DNA of 64,000 nt, taken from NCBI RefSeq assembly GCF_900496995.4, contig NW_024470397.1, forward strand, positions 62,001-126,000. The letters are read 5' to 3'. Position 1 is the first letter of the stretch. Every line of letters starts with the position of its first letter. The translations under genes and the position numbers were made by a program. The notes beneath the pieces were generated by a model, which had not been told where the DNA came from, ran no database searches, and saw only the letters and a program-made list of their open reading frames with translations. Below, in pieces: positions 47,802 through 59,910 of the stretch. The DNA is from Aquila chrysaetos chrysaetos. Taxonomy: Eukaryota > Chordata > Aves > Accipitriformes > Accipitridae.

Positions 47802-50800
47802 TTAAAGCATTTCAGGGTTGCTGCTCTCCAGCCTCTTCTGGATCATCTCCATGAGGGAGTCGGAGTAGGCACGGAGCAGTGCCAGGGTTTCAGGGTCCGG
47901 TGGCGGCGCCGGACCATCGGTGCCAATGGTGGCATCAATGTGGCAGGTCACAGCGCGGGAGCACAGCTCGGCTTTCATCCAGCCGAAAAGGCCGGCCAGT
48001 GCGGTCCTCGCCTGGAGGAGGTCCTCCTTGGTGGCCTCAGCACAGAGGGTCACCTATGAGAGAGGGGTCCCATCGTCACTCTGATTCTTTGCTGGCTGGT
48101 TAAAACGCTTCCCCTGCACCTCGGCTCTGAAATGAGCCGCCAGTGACAGTGGGTTTTGGGGGGTCCAACTCCACAGGCGTGGCCAAAATACATCAGCCGT
48201 TGGTCATCTGAGGGAGGAGAAGCAAATGACACCCCACCCCCCCCGAAACGCTGTGAATTGGGGTGGGGGTCTCCCTCCCTTTTTGGGAGGCACCAACCTG
48301 GTGGTAGAGCCCCAGCGTCTCCTGGAAGTGGGTGCGCAGCAGCCGCAGGGTCGTGGTGAAGATCCTGACCCACAAGTGGGATCCTGTGGGCACCACAGCT
48401 GCCATGAGCCTTGTGCCCCCACTGCTTCTGGAGGGGACAACAAAAACCCACCTTGTCCCCATCCGGGAGGCAGTTTTGGGGTGAAGGAAGCCCCTCTTTG
48501 TCTTCAAACACACACCTGTGGGTTTTCCAGTGTTGGAGCCTGTTTCCTCTCCCATTTCCCAAGGTTTTTCATCCAGCAGTTTCTAAAAAGTTGACCGAAG
48601 CGCTGCTGAGCCCAGCCCCGAGGAAGGAAAATGCCTTTTTTTGGGTGTTTCTCCCAAAGATTTCCCCCTCCCTTAGGCAAAAAAAATGACTCGCCTCCGA
48701 TTGTTGGAGCTCCTGGGATGTTTTCGGCTGGTCCCTGAGCGGCTCCTGGGCATGGGCAGGGCTCTGCAGCTGGGGCTGTGCCTGCAGGGGGAAGGTGGCC
48801 GCCAGTCTGCGGGACAAGAGGAGTCAGGAGTGGGAAACTGATTCCCCGCCGGACACACAGAGGGACAGAAGCAGCACCTGCTGCCCACCTGCTCTTCTGG
48901 CAGCGCAAGAGGAACTGGGCTGAAATGCTCAAGTGCGGGTTCAAGAACAAGTTTTTTTCCTCATCCTCAGGTTTGGGAGGTTTCAAATCCTTTAAGGAGC
49001 CATCAAACTTCTCTGCAGCCACAGGGCAGGAAGCATTAGCTCTACCATCGCTGCAATCCGCCCAGATCAGCTGTGCTGAACACGCCGGCACTGTCTGCCC
49101 ACGGTTTCTCCCATTACCTTCAGTGTCTGCCAGCGTCTCAAAGTGCTGCTTGAGGTATTTCTCCTGCTCGGGGGTCTGGGGCAGGGAGCTGCTCTGCGGC
49201 GGGTTCTCCTCTGGCTCCTCCACCTCCCCGGCAGAGCCTGCCGAGTCCTCGTCTGCCGGAACGGAGCCGGAAAGGAAAGCCACCATGACAGATGTTAGCA
49301 CCAGGCGGTTTTTATTCTGAGCTAAAGCCACCCCTTCAAGCTTTTTGCTTAGTCATGAGGGTTTAGCGCTGGCAAAGCCAGCACTTGCGGCACATTCCCA
49401 GAGCCCTGGCCGTGCTCCCAGCATTACCTTCCAGCTGGTAGCAAGGCACTGACATTCCCAGGCAGAGTGAAACGCAGGATGAGGTGTCCTCCTGGCTGAC
49501 CCTGGGCTCCACCAGGTACGAGAGGTGCAGCAGCTGCTCCGTCACACATTGCCTTGGGGGAAGGGGAGCAGATCGGTGACGGCAGAGCACCAGATGCCAC
49601 CGCTGGGTCTGTGCTTGCCATCGCTCCAAGCCGGCACATGTGTGCCTGCATTCGGGTGCTCAGCTGGAACGAAGTTAAGTTGCGCCCGAAAAGTTTCCCT
49701 CCTCTGACCCCGACAGGGCTTTAGGGGCTGGATGGGAGGTTTGGCGTGAGCAGGGGAGCCCCATCCTGCCAGGCTGGTGCCTTCCAGCATTGCCAAAATG
49801 TTCTGAAATTTGGCTTGAAGGGAAAAGCCATGATGGGGACAAAGGTGTGATGGAGCTCAGCGTGAGCCAGGACTCGGCGTGGTGACGTTAAGCAAAGCCT
49901 GAACTAGCAGTGAGAGGTTGGCTTAACACCGATAGTGAAACATGGCGCTTGCTTCCCTGCCCAGCTACTGTCGGCTTCAGCTGGCACCAACCTGCTCGCC
50001 TCTGGCACACGTGGCTCCTCCAGGCTGGTCCCGGTTGTATCCGGCGATTCCAGTCCCCCATTGGTTTCCTCATCCGGGAAGAGCTTAGAGAGCGAGTCCT
50101 CAGTGAGGTCACTGGGAGAGCTCTCTGCCTGCTGGAGACAGGGAGCTGATGTCCGTAGCTGGATTTTTCCCAGAAAGATGGGTGCTGACAGGCAGGGGGT
50201 CTCCAGGAACGGTTAAAACCAGAGTCCAGTGAGGCCTGATGGAGGGTGCAGGATCTGGCCCTGCGACTGACCTCTGAAATCAGCTGCTCCAGGCTACCAG
50301 GCTTGTGCTCCTTGTCACTCTCGAGGCGGAATTTGATGGGGGTGAAGTCAGGGAGATCAGTCTCCGGCAAGGTCTTGATGGGACTCCTCTCGGCATGCAC
50401 TGCCCATCACCCCTGTGGCCGGTAGCTGTCCCGCAGGCTGGCATCCGCCTCGTCCCCATCCTCCACCTCTCCCAGCTGGAAAAGGGAGGGGGGAGAGAAG
50501 AGAAGGGATCCGGTGGAGACAGGGCAAAGGGATTTTCATCCAGCCCCGTTAAAGTAAAAGAAATTAAATTACATCTCTAGGTGCGGCCGTGTGACTTACC
50601 AGCCTCTTTGCCCACATGGGCAGCCTGCTGTTGGTTAGGATGCACGCTGGAGCTGGAGGGGGAGAGCGGGGTTAGGAGCTGCGCGGTGTGCCACAGCCCT
50701 CAGAGGAAAGACAGGCAGAAAATGGGGTGCAGCCGCAGAGGGACCCTGACCCACAACACATGCAGCTCCAAGTCCTCCTTGCAGGGGGTCCACAGGGATG

Positions 50801-51197
50801 AGGCCTCGTCTCGCTCCTCTGTGGACTCTTCGTCAGAAGTTCCTCCAGCACCAGTGGCTGCCATCCTATTGGGGATCATGATGTGAGTCTTCCATCTGGA
50901 GGAGGGGAGAACGGTGGGGCCCCCGAGCTCCCTCCCACCCCAAAAGCCAAAAACGGGGGAATGTGGGGGCAAGGGGCTTTTCCCCGCTACCTGAGCTGTG
51001 CCGGGGGACTGGTCTCCTTCGCCTGCTTTGGCTGCGGCAGGTCAAGCTCCAGCAAGTGCTGCTTCATGGTGCTGGTGATTTCCAGGCCCAGGTGCCAAAT
51101 AAAGACACAGCTGGGGGAAGAAAGGTGGGTGGGGGGTCAGGTTGCCCCTAGATTTTGGATACGGGGGGGGGGTGGGGGACACTTTACATTTCTCATG

Positions 51198-51752
51198 GTT
51201 TAACCCCAGCCAGCAACTAAGCACCACGCAGCTGCTCGCTCACTCCCCCCCACCCCCCCTCAGTGGGATGGGGGAGAAAATTGGGAAAAGAAGTAAAACT
51301 TGTGGGTTAATAGAACAGAAAAGAAGAAACTAATAATGATAACAATAACATTAATAAAATGACAATAGTAATAATAAAAGGTTTAGAGTATACAAGTGAT
51401 GCACAATGCAATTGCTCACCACCCACCGATTCACGCCCAGATAGTCCCCAAGTGGTGATCCCCACCACCCCCACTCCCCTCAGTTCCTATACTAGATGTG
51501 ATGTCCCATGGTATGGAAGGCCAGTTTGGGTCAGCTGCCCTGGCTGTGTCCCCTCCCAACTTCTTGTGCCCCTCCAGCTTTCTCGCTGGCCAGGCATGAG
51601 AAGCTGAAAAATCCTTGACCTTAGACTAAACATTACTTAGCAACAACTGAAAACATCAGCGTTATCAGCATTCTTCTCATACCTAACTCAAAAACATAGC
51701 ACCGTACCAGCTACTAGGAAGACAATTAACTCTATCCCAGCTGAAACCAGGA
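51198..51752 (-). mobile_element. ERVK-type solo LTR in a WDR62 intron
   Basis: On the minus strand it begins near TCCTGGTTTCAGCTGGGATA and ends CTGGCTGGGGTTAAACCATG. Internal blocks such as GGGAGGGGACACAGCCAGG and GCAATTGCATTGTGCATCAC are those of an LTR family that is very common in neoavian genomes. No internal retroviral sequence adjoins it. It lies in the intron between WDR62 exons 18 and 19. Confidence 0.85.
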
Positions 51753-52349
51753 TGACGTTAAGTCCCTCCATTAATTTAATCCACCTGAGCCCTCCAGCAG
51801 TGCTGCCACTTGCGTGTACATCCCACCCAGCCAAATATTTTCCCATCGTTTTCCCATTGGATTATTTCTTACGTCTGTCAGCCCCTACCTGTCTCCTGAG
51901 ACAGTGATGAGGTGCCTGCAGTCATAGGTGAACCGCATCCCTGTGACTATTTCTGTGCCGAAAAGAAGGAAACGCAGGGGGAGGTGCTTGTCAGGACTGC
52001 AATCCCCGTGCTCGTTTAGGAGATTGAAGCAACACAGTGGGGACGTTATTGGGGGGTTTCACGGCCAAATGGGGGACAGGCAGGGGTAGGCAGAGCGCTG
52101 GGGGCTTCCCAGCAGCTCTCCTCTGCATCTCCCCTTTCCATGGGCACCTCCCAGATTTCCGAGAGGAACCAAACCTGAATGGCCGAACATTTTTGCCACA
52201 CATTCCCCAGAGTGGAAGTCGATGAGGGCGATGCTCTTGTCAGAGCAGCTTGTCGCCAGGAAGGTGCTGGAGGGATCCAGCTCTACCTGGGGGAGAGGAG
52301 CGGTGGGTTGGGCTTGGCCACGGATGGGAAGGCAAGTGGAGCCAGGCAG

Positions 52350-53165
52350 CTTCGTAGGAGCACAGAAGGATTTGGGTTGAAGAGACCTTCAAAGACCATC
52401 CAGTCCAACCCCCTGCCATGGACAGGGATATCTCCCACTCGATCAGATTGCTCCGACTCCCGTCCAACCTGACCTTGAACACCTCCCACAAGGAGGCACC
52501 CACAGCTTCTCTGGGCAGCCTCCTCCGGTGTCTCACCACCCTTATCACAAAGAATTTCTTCCTCGAGTCCAACCTAACCCTCCCCTCTGTCAGTTTAAAG
52601 CTGTCGCTTCTTGTCCTATCACTGCAGACCCTGGTAAAAGTCTCTCTCCATCTTTCTTAAATTGAACAGCTGCAGTAAGGTCTCCTTCTTTTCTCCAGGC
52701 TGAACAGCCCCAACTCTCTCAGCCTTTCTCCGCAGCAGAGCTGCTGCAGCCCTCGCACCATCTCCATGGCCTCCTCTGGACCCACTTGAGCAGGTCCACG
52801 TCTGTCTTGTGCTGGGGACCCCAGAGCTGGACGCAGGGTGGGGGTCTCACTGGAGTGGAGCAGAGGGGGAGAATCCCCTCCCTCGACCTGCAGCCTAGGC
52901 TTGGCTTTCTGGGCTGTGAGCGCACATTGCCAGCTCATGTCCCATTTGTCACCCACCAGCGTCCCCAAGTCCTTCTCCGCAGGGCTGCTCTCCATCCATC
53001 CATCCATCCCTCCCCCAGCCTGTGCTGGGACAGGGGATTGCCCCCACCCAGCTGCGGGACCTTGCGCTTGGCCTTCTTGAATGTTGGCCAACACCTCCAG
53101 CTCCCTCTGGACGGCAGCTCTACCCTTGAGGGTACCAATGGCTCAGCCCCAAGCCCTTCAACACC
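52350..53165 (-). mobile_element. CR1 LINE in a WDR62 intron
   Basis: The plus strand reads antisense CR1: GGGTTGAAGAGACCTTCAAA, ACCATCCAGTCCAACCCCCT, CAGGCTGAACAGCCCCAACT and GTTGGCCAACACCTCCAGCT. The 3' end is at the left, so the element is on the minus strand, as is the gene. It lies between exons 16 and 17 of WDR62. Confidence 0.9.
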
Positions 53166-56100
53166 TCCGACAATCCTGCCCCACCACAGCCCCCCCCTCA
53201 ACTCTGCACCGAGGGAGCTGCTGCGGACGCCCTGACGACCGATGTCTGGTGGAAATTGCCCTCTTACCTTCAACAAGGAGCCATTGTCGCCTTGCGAGCC
53301 CTTGTAGCAGCACTTCAGATTCCCACTGGCCGTGCTGTACACCCTGCGAGAGGAATGGGAGGTGGTCAAGCTGATGATGAGACCCGCAGAGACACCAGAG
53401 CAGGAAGGAGAAAGGTGACCCGGATGCGGATTCAGCCTGAGCCGGCACAGAAAAGTGCCTTCACCTGACGTTTCTGTCCTGGCAGGCAACAGCAACATAT
53501 TTCTGCATGATGTCAATGTCCATGTCGTACAGGGTGGTTTTCTCGGAGATGTGATGCATCCTAATGAAATTGAAGCCATCCGGGAGCTGGAGGGAGACAG
53601 GGAGGGCCGTGTTGCCTTCTCGCCCATTCAATTTTCAGGGAGAAATAGCAGATCCCTGCAGAGACGCCGCTAACCCACCTTTTGAGCATTGCGGAAATAA
53701 ATGCTTTTATTGGCGCCACAGCTTATCAGCTGAATGTCCCCGTTGCCTGAGCGAAGAGAGCATGGGGAAAGGTGATCAGAGATTGCATCCGTTCCAAATT
53801 CACCACCGAGTGAATCCGAAAAGTGATTCTTTATGAATGAATCCATAAAACCCCAATTCTTTTAAGAACTAGATGCAATCCAAGGGTGGGATCCCCCCCT
53901 GCTATGGATCCCCTCCAATGGATGGCTTGGAGCTCTTCGTCTGGAGACGCCTGTTTTCTACAGAGGAGCCCCCTCTAATGCAGACATTGAAGTTTAGGTA
54001 GGTAAATCCAGAGAGAAAAACGCCATCCTCAAGGCAGAACAAGGCAAAGGGCAGCCTGACGGGGGGGAATTTGGATGAAATTCAGCCACCTACCAGCAAA
54101 TTTGACCGATGTTATTGCAGAGGAGTGATCGTCCAGGGTTTGCTCCAGCTTGTAGTTCTTCTTTACATTCAAGATGTGGATCAGCCTGTCTCTGCTTGCC
54201 GAAGCCAGCAGCGCTGCTCCTGGAGCCGTCGGAAAAGAGGGTGTTAAAATAGCACTATGCTAAAGGCTTTTGTCAAGAAAATGGTGTATTTGCTGTCGTT
54301 CCCTGCAAAGATTTTGATGTAAACTGGATTTAAGTTGGGTGTTAAAGGGAGAGCAAATGGAGGTGGTTGCACAGGTCCTTCCCGCTGCCTGGAGGGGATG
54401 GTTACCCCCAGCACAGGCTAAACTGGGTTTTAATCTGTGCAGCCCTGGGGCTTGTTTCCAGCTCCCGTGGCTTCTCAGAGGAGAGACCCTTCCCTGCAAA
54501 GCTCGTTTTTCAGGATGCCTTGGCTCATTTGGTGAAGGAGAAGCTTTCCCACCGGGAAGAGCTGGTCACCAGGAAGCTGAGCCCCAAGGCTCACCGGCAA
54601 TGCCCGAGGACTTATCCGGTGGTGGCTTTCGGGCATCACTGTCAGGATGAAGCCTTACCGGTCTCCAGCTTTGAATACTCCAGGCAGAGAACTTCCGAAT
54701 CGTGAGCTTCCACTTTAGCCACCTGCTGCATGAACTGCAGCTCGCATATCCTGCGAGGGAAGCGCACCGTCGGCTCTGCTCACAAAAAACAGGGAAGCCA
54801 TGCAGGAACACCGTTGGCACACGGTGAGGGGGCTTGGAGATGCTCACAGCAAAAGGTGAACGGCTAAAACACATGGTGGGAGCCCACCCCGGTACCCAAC
54901 CGCCACCGTCCTTCTTCAGCTTTTGGCCGAGTGTGGTGCCACTTGCCTGAGGGTTCCTCCTCTGTCCCCTGATGCCAAATGCTCCCCGTTGGAGCTGACC
55001 TGCATCACCCACACCCCAGACTTGACATCGAGGTGATCCACATTCTCCCTTTGGTTGGGCATGCTGGAAGAGTCCTGGAGGTGCTGCGTGTTGTTGTCCA
55101 TGTAGATGACATTCAGCAGGGTCTTGGTGTGGGAGGAGAGGGGACAGTCAGGCCCCCGGCAGAGTGCAGGCGGCTCTTTGGGGATGAGAGGAGCCCACCC
55201 ACGTCACCCAACTGCTTCCAACATCCCCACTTCATTTTTCCCAGCTTCCTGCTCAGAAAACACCAGGATTTGAGCAGCACAACTGTGTCCTTTGGTCGTT
55301 CAGACAGAAATAGCGAGTGCAGGAGAACAGAAAGCTGTTTCCAGGCTCACTAAAATCACCAAAACCCACTAAAAAATGCTGCTCCTCTCCCGCTCAGGCA
55401 GCAGCTCTGTACCCAGAGCAGCAAGAAGCTGATGGGAACCACCCCGAAACCTCCAGCGACCTCATTTTCTAGAGGCACATCCCACAAGATGAGAGAGCAT
55501 GAGGAGCTGGTTGAGCTCCCACAGCTGCTGACATGGTTTTTCGGCAGCCTGCCTTGAGCAGGGAGGTGGGATGCAGCCCCCCCACATTGTACCGTGCTGT
55601 AGGCGCTGCCCTGGATGGGGTGCACGGAGCCACTTTCCAAGGTCCAGGTGCAGATGGTATTGTCTGAGGAGCACGTCAGGAAGGAGCCAGGAGGCAGACA
55701 GGATCTCCGCTCCTCAAATTCGGGGTACACCTGCACCCAGAGAGTTACACGTTGAGGCGGTGGGGAATGAAAGCGGGGCTGTGGGTGCCTCAAATCACCC
55801 CCGTGGGACCCAGTCACCCTCACCTCGATGGTCCAGACGAAGGAGCTGTGGAAAAGTTCCTACCACACCTTCCTGATGTTCCGCAGGTCCCCGACGTCCC
55901 AGACGTAGACACTATGGTCCTTGTAGATGCAGGCCAGCCAGCAGTTGCAGGCATTGTAGGCCAAGGCGATGGTGTCGGGGTAGACCAGGTCCGGCCACCT
56001 TCAGGGAGAGGGAGATGGGGTCAGGTCGTGTCCCAAGGGAGCAGCATTTTGGGGGCCCGACCCCTCCAGAGCCCACCAAGCACTCCGCCAGAGGCAGATT

Positions 56101-58124
56101 TGATTTGTAAATGAAATGGCGTTTGTATCCCGACATGCAGCACGAAGCTCTGGGACCCCCCACCCCCTGTAAGCCTGACATCACCCTCCCGTCCTCGCCA
56201 TCCTTCGCCATGTGTAAAATCAGGTGCCGATTCAAATCTCGGCTCAGACCTCCATCAAGACAAGCTCACAGGCTGACCAATGAAAGCCATAGGGTCCGAA
56301 AACCCACAGTTCAGCGACGGACAGTTCAAAAGGGCGGACGGAGGGGTCCCTGCCATCCCCTCGGCTGTGTGGTACCTCAGTGGGGGGGCCTGGGTGACAT
56401 CCACACTCAGGGGATGAGGTTTGGGGAGATCGGCCAGGTAGCACATGTCACAAGCCTGGAAAATCCTCACGGTGCCATTGGCGCAGCCGCAAAATATCAG
56501 CTCCTCGCCGAGGCAGAGGCAGTTTGCCAGCGGCACCTGTGGCCAGAGCGAGTAAGGTCCCTGCAGGTGGGCTTCAGCCTGGGGGGGTGTCCAGTGGATA
56601 TCACCCCGCCCCACCCACCTTCAGAACGATACATTTCTCCAGCACCCGCTTCTCGTTGAACTGGCAGAGCAGCCCCGAGGAGGAGATGCAGAAGGTGCTG
56701 CCCAACATCTGCCCTCGGCCACAGGCCACGCCGCAGAAGACATTGTCGTGAAGCTCTCCCAGCACCCCCGAGTGTCCCACCAGCGGCACCGTCTCGTTGA
56801 TCTGCAAAGCAGGGTAGCGCCACCAACCTGACATTAATGAGCATTAACGAAGGAAACAGCTCCTAGCCCTCTGGAGTAGGCACGGCCCTACGTAGGCAGT
56901 GTCCTCGTGCCCACACGCGTTCCCCAGCAGAGCTGCCATGCAACCACGGGCTCTCGCCAGCCAGAGCACCACCAGCTCCGGGCTGAGCCGAAGCACCTGC
57001 GGCTTCAAGGTCCAGCACTGGGTGGATAGAGCAAAGCAAGGTCCAGGTATGACACAGCATGAATTCTGGGGGGAAAACCTGGCATTTCTTCAGTTCTTTC
57101 TACAGAAACCATCTGCTCCGACATCACATAAACTTCAGTGACAAGGATTTAAGCAGCGTCCAGCCCTAGTCCAGCTTCCATCAGCCACCTGCAGCCTGTA
57201 GGATGGTGTCGGCAAAGGGCACACCCTCACCTTCAGCTCCCCCGATGAATCCAAGAACCAGAACTTCACATGGCGGTGCCCCACGGTGACGAAGTAGCTG
57301 TCCTCGGAGAAGGACACAGCTGTCACTTTGCAGGACACCTTGTTTGATGCGACCAGGGAATCTTTCTGCTCAGAAAGAAAGATGCAGTGGGGTCGTGCAC
57401 AGTAAGCATTACCCCCACAGAAGTCTGGAGCCACGAGTGACTGGGAGAAAAGATGGAAAAGGTCTGTTTTCCCTGCAGTTTGGGGAATTTCAAGCTGCTT
57501 TAAGCCAGCTCGGTTTGGTTGGAGCTCACCTTCCAGTCCCAAACGTTGACCACCATGTCGTGGGGGTACCCCACCGACACCAGGTACTTCGCGCTGGGGG
57601 AGAAGGCAACACAAGCCACGCCGTGCTTGTGACCATGCAACGCCAAGACCTGCGCCCGTTCCTCCACATCCCACACACGGACAGCCGGTCGGTGCCCATT
57701 CTGAGTGGGGAAAACAGCAGTGTGGCGGCAGCCTTCCCCTTCTCGCCCGCTTCCCATGGCCACCCATTGCACCCTCCGACCCTAAAGGGTATTCCCACCC
57801 TCCCAGAACCATCCCAAACTGGGTGGAAAACCCCAAAAAAGCTGGGGAGCAATAATCCTGGCTACTCCATCCCGCTGGTGCTGGGACAGCGAAAACTGGG
57901 GTGCAGGTGACTACAAATAAGTGGCACCCACCTCTCCAGTGACAATGAGCTTCCCGTTGGGTGAGAAGGCCAATGTGCTCAGGGTTTTCCTGGAAAATAT
58001 TGGGTTTTCTTTAACAACTATGCTGCTCTGGAGGGAAAACTGAGATTTTCTTGGGAGAAGGGAGGAAAAATATTGGAAGCTGCACAAGTGTCGCTCCTGA
58101 AACACAGTGTACAGTACAGCCTGT

Positions 58125-58375
58125 GTTTGGGGATACCTGGAGGGTTTGGGAGGGTATTTGGGGGTGTTTAGGGGAGGTATCTGGGGTATCTGGAGGTATC
58201 TGGGGATACCTGGAAGTGTTTGGGGGGTATTTGGGGGGTCTCTGGAGGTGTTTGGGGTTACCTGGAGGTATTTGGGGGTCCCTGGAGGTGTCTGGGGAGT
58301 CCCTGGAGGTGTTCAGGAGGTATTTGGGGCATAGCTAGAGGTGCTTGGGGGGTACCTGGAGGTGTTTGGGAATAC
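58125..58375. repeat. Minisatellite in WDR62 intron 3 (GGTGTTTGGGGGTACCTGGA)
   Basis: About 12-15 units of 17-22 bp, TACCTGGAGGTGTTTGGGGG with variants TATCTGGGG and TCCCTGGAGG, run up to the exon 3 donor. G-runs make the plus strand G-rich. Confidence 0.85.
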
Positions 58376-58639
58376 CTAGAGGTGTTCAGGATGTGTCTCT
58401 GCGTGTTCTCCCGGGGATTCAGGATGACGACGACACACCTGGATAGGAAAGGGGGAGGTTTTTCCCTGGGTGGGATTTCGGGGGGCGGAGAAGGGTCCTG
58501 GAGGGGGGGGTCCCCGCAGGCGCTCACCCGGCGGGGTAGGCGAGGAGCCCCGTGGCCGGGTCGCAGGCCAAGCCGCTGCTGGTCTGGGCGGTGATTCCCA
58601 GCACCTTCTCCAGTGTCACCTGGGGGAGAGGAGGAGGGG

Positions 58640-59170
58640 AACCCCCGGGCATGGGGCTAGAGGAGGCAGGGGGCAGATGAGGGTCCCCAGAAATTGGGGG
58701 GGGGGGGGGCATGCGGCTGGGGTGGGACCCTGAGCCCCAGGGGTGTCCCTGGGGCAGCACCAGGTACCCATGGGCCCCTCGGTGTCCCAATCTTCGTGTC
58801 CCGACCCCCCCATCCCCGTGGGGTCACCCCAAAGCCCACTCCGGCTGGAAGCGCTGCCCAACCCCTCGCCCCTCCCCCGGCTGCCCCTCCCCAGGCTCCG
58901 CCCCCATGGAGGCCACCCAAGCCCCGCCCCCCTGGGAGCCCCAACCCCACCCCAATCGAAGCCCCGTCCCCGTAGAGCCCTCAAGCCCCCCTCCCCTCAC
59001 CAAGCCCCCCCCCCCCCCGTGGGTCTCCCCCCCAAATCCATCCCTTGTCCAAGCCCCACCCACGTGGCAACCACAAGCCCCGCCCCCTCGGGACCACCAA
59101 AGCCCATCCTCTCTCACCCCCATGGGGCAAGCCCCTTCCCCCCGCCAACGGCCACCCGCCCCGCGCGCCC
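58640..59170. repeat. C-rich degenerate repeat in WDR62 intron 1
   Basis: CCAAGCCCCGCCCCC and CCCAACCCCACCCC units recur through intron 1, much like the array in TMEM160 intron 1. It is C-rich on the plus strand with many CCGCCC elements. Confidence 0.7.
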
Positions 59171-59304
59171 CTCACCGCCTCTTCCGGGACCTGCTGCCGC
59201 CATCGCCGCCGCAGGTTGAGGAGCGGAGGCCAGTCGGACCCGGTCGCGGCCCCGGTCGCGGCCCCGGTCCCGCCGTGAGCCCCGCCGCCCGCCGCGGCCG
59301 CCAT

Positions 59305-59910
59305 GGCTCCGGACCGCCACCGCCGCCGCTCGCTACCGGTCCGATCTGCGCGCGGAAAGCCGGCGTCTCCTCCCCATTGGAAATCGCCCACGCAGTTCAC
59401 CGCCCGCCTCCCCCGCTTCGCCCAATAGCAGCGCGGCGCTGTAGGCCAAGCTCCGCCCCGCGGGTTCCTGCCACTCAACGCCGCGCTCGGCCAATAGCGG
59501 GGCGAACCGGCGCCGGCTCCACCCCGCCCCCCCCCGCCCCGCCCCGCCCCCCTCCCGCCCCACCGGCCGCCCACGGGTTCGGGCCCCGCGGACTCGGCAC
59601 AACTGGCCCGGCCGTGGCCGCTGGCGGTAATTAAGGCACCGCCGGAGTCGAAGGTGGTTATTAACGGCGTGGGAAACGGCCTCGCTTCCCCCGCCCCGGG
59701 CACAGCCCGGGAGAACGGGGACCGTCGCGAGTGTGGGGACGCCCACGGGGCTTCCCCGTTCCTGCCCCGACGTGTAGGCCCCGTTGCCGCGGCTACGCCC
59801 CCTTCCTCCTCAGTACGCATGCGCCGCCTCGAAAGGGCCAAGCGTTGCTACGGTGACGGCCATGCGTGCTGACGTAACGCGCCGCCGTATCGCGTGAGCT
59901 GGCAGCGGCG
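59305..59910. promoter_or_regulatory. Bidirectional CpG promoter of WDR62 and THAP8
   Basis: About 600 bases separate the two divergent start codons. The stretch is CpG-dense with several CCAAT/ATTGG boxes (near 59377, 59425 and 59491), GC boxes near 59522-59552, TACGCATGCGCCGCC (NRF1-like, near 59813) and TGACGTAA (CRE-like, near 59870). The head-to-head order is the same in mammals. Confidence 0.75.

Larger units (their letters stand above)
47802..59304 (-). pseudogene. WDR62: WDR62 gene, about 29 exons, with two in-frame stop codons
   Basis: Coding exons on the minus strand: 59176-59304, 58528-58619, 58376-58438, 57932-57989, 57530-57700, 57231-57365, 56619-56801, 56376-56536, 55824-55998, 55593-55730, 54947-55122, 54659-54750, 54094-54219, 53679-53746, 53465-53586, 53268-53343, 52175-52286, 51889-51952, 50991-51110, ~50765-50895, ~50600-50652, 50272-50475, 49992-50131, 49428-49552, 49118-49252, 48889-49012, ~48690-48795, ~48298-48440 and 47802-48053. 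Phases agree throughout exons 1-19. WDR62 is a WD40 scaffold at spindle poles and centrosomes that binds JNK; loss causes microcephaly in humans. WD40 signs include [35 protein letters not shown] and [13 protein letters not shown]. Codon 377 is TAG (55860-55862) and a TGA lies at 50407-50409. The first would remove most of the protein. Exon 11 uses a GC donor. All other exons look conserved, so either the loss is recent or the stops are errors or variants; I use the pseudogene type only for that reason. Confidence 0.85.

Noticed and set aside
55860-55862. A-to-I editing or selenocysteine as an explanation for the WDR62 stops
   Set aside because: Editing of TAG would give Trp, whereas serine is conserved; no selenocysteine signal was seen in the 3' UTR for the TGA. 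Neither explains both stops.
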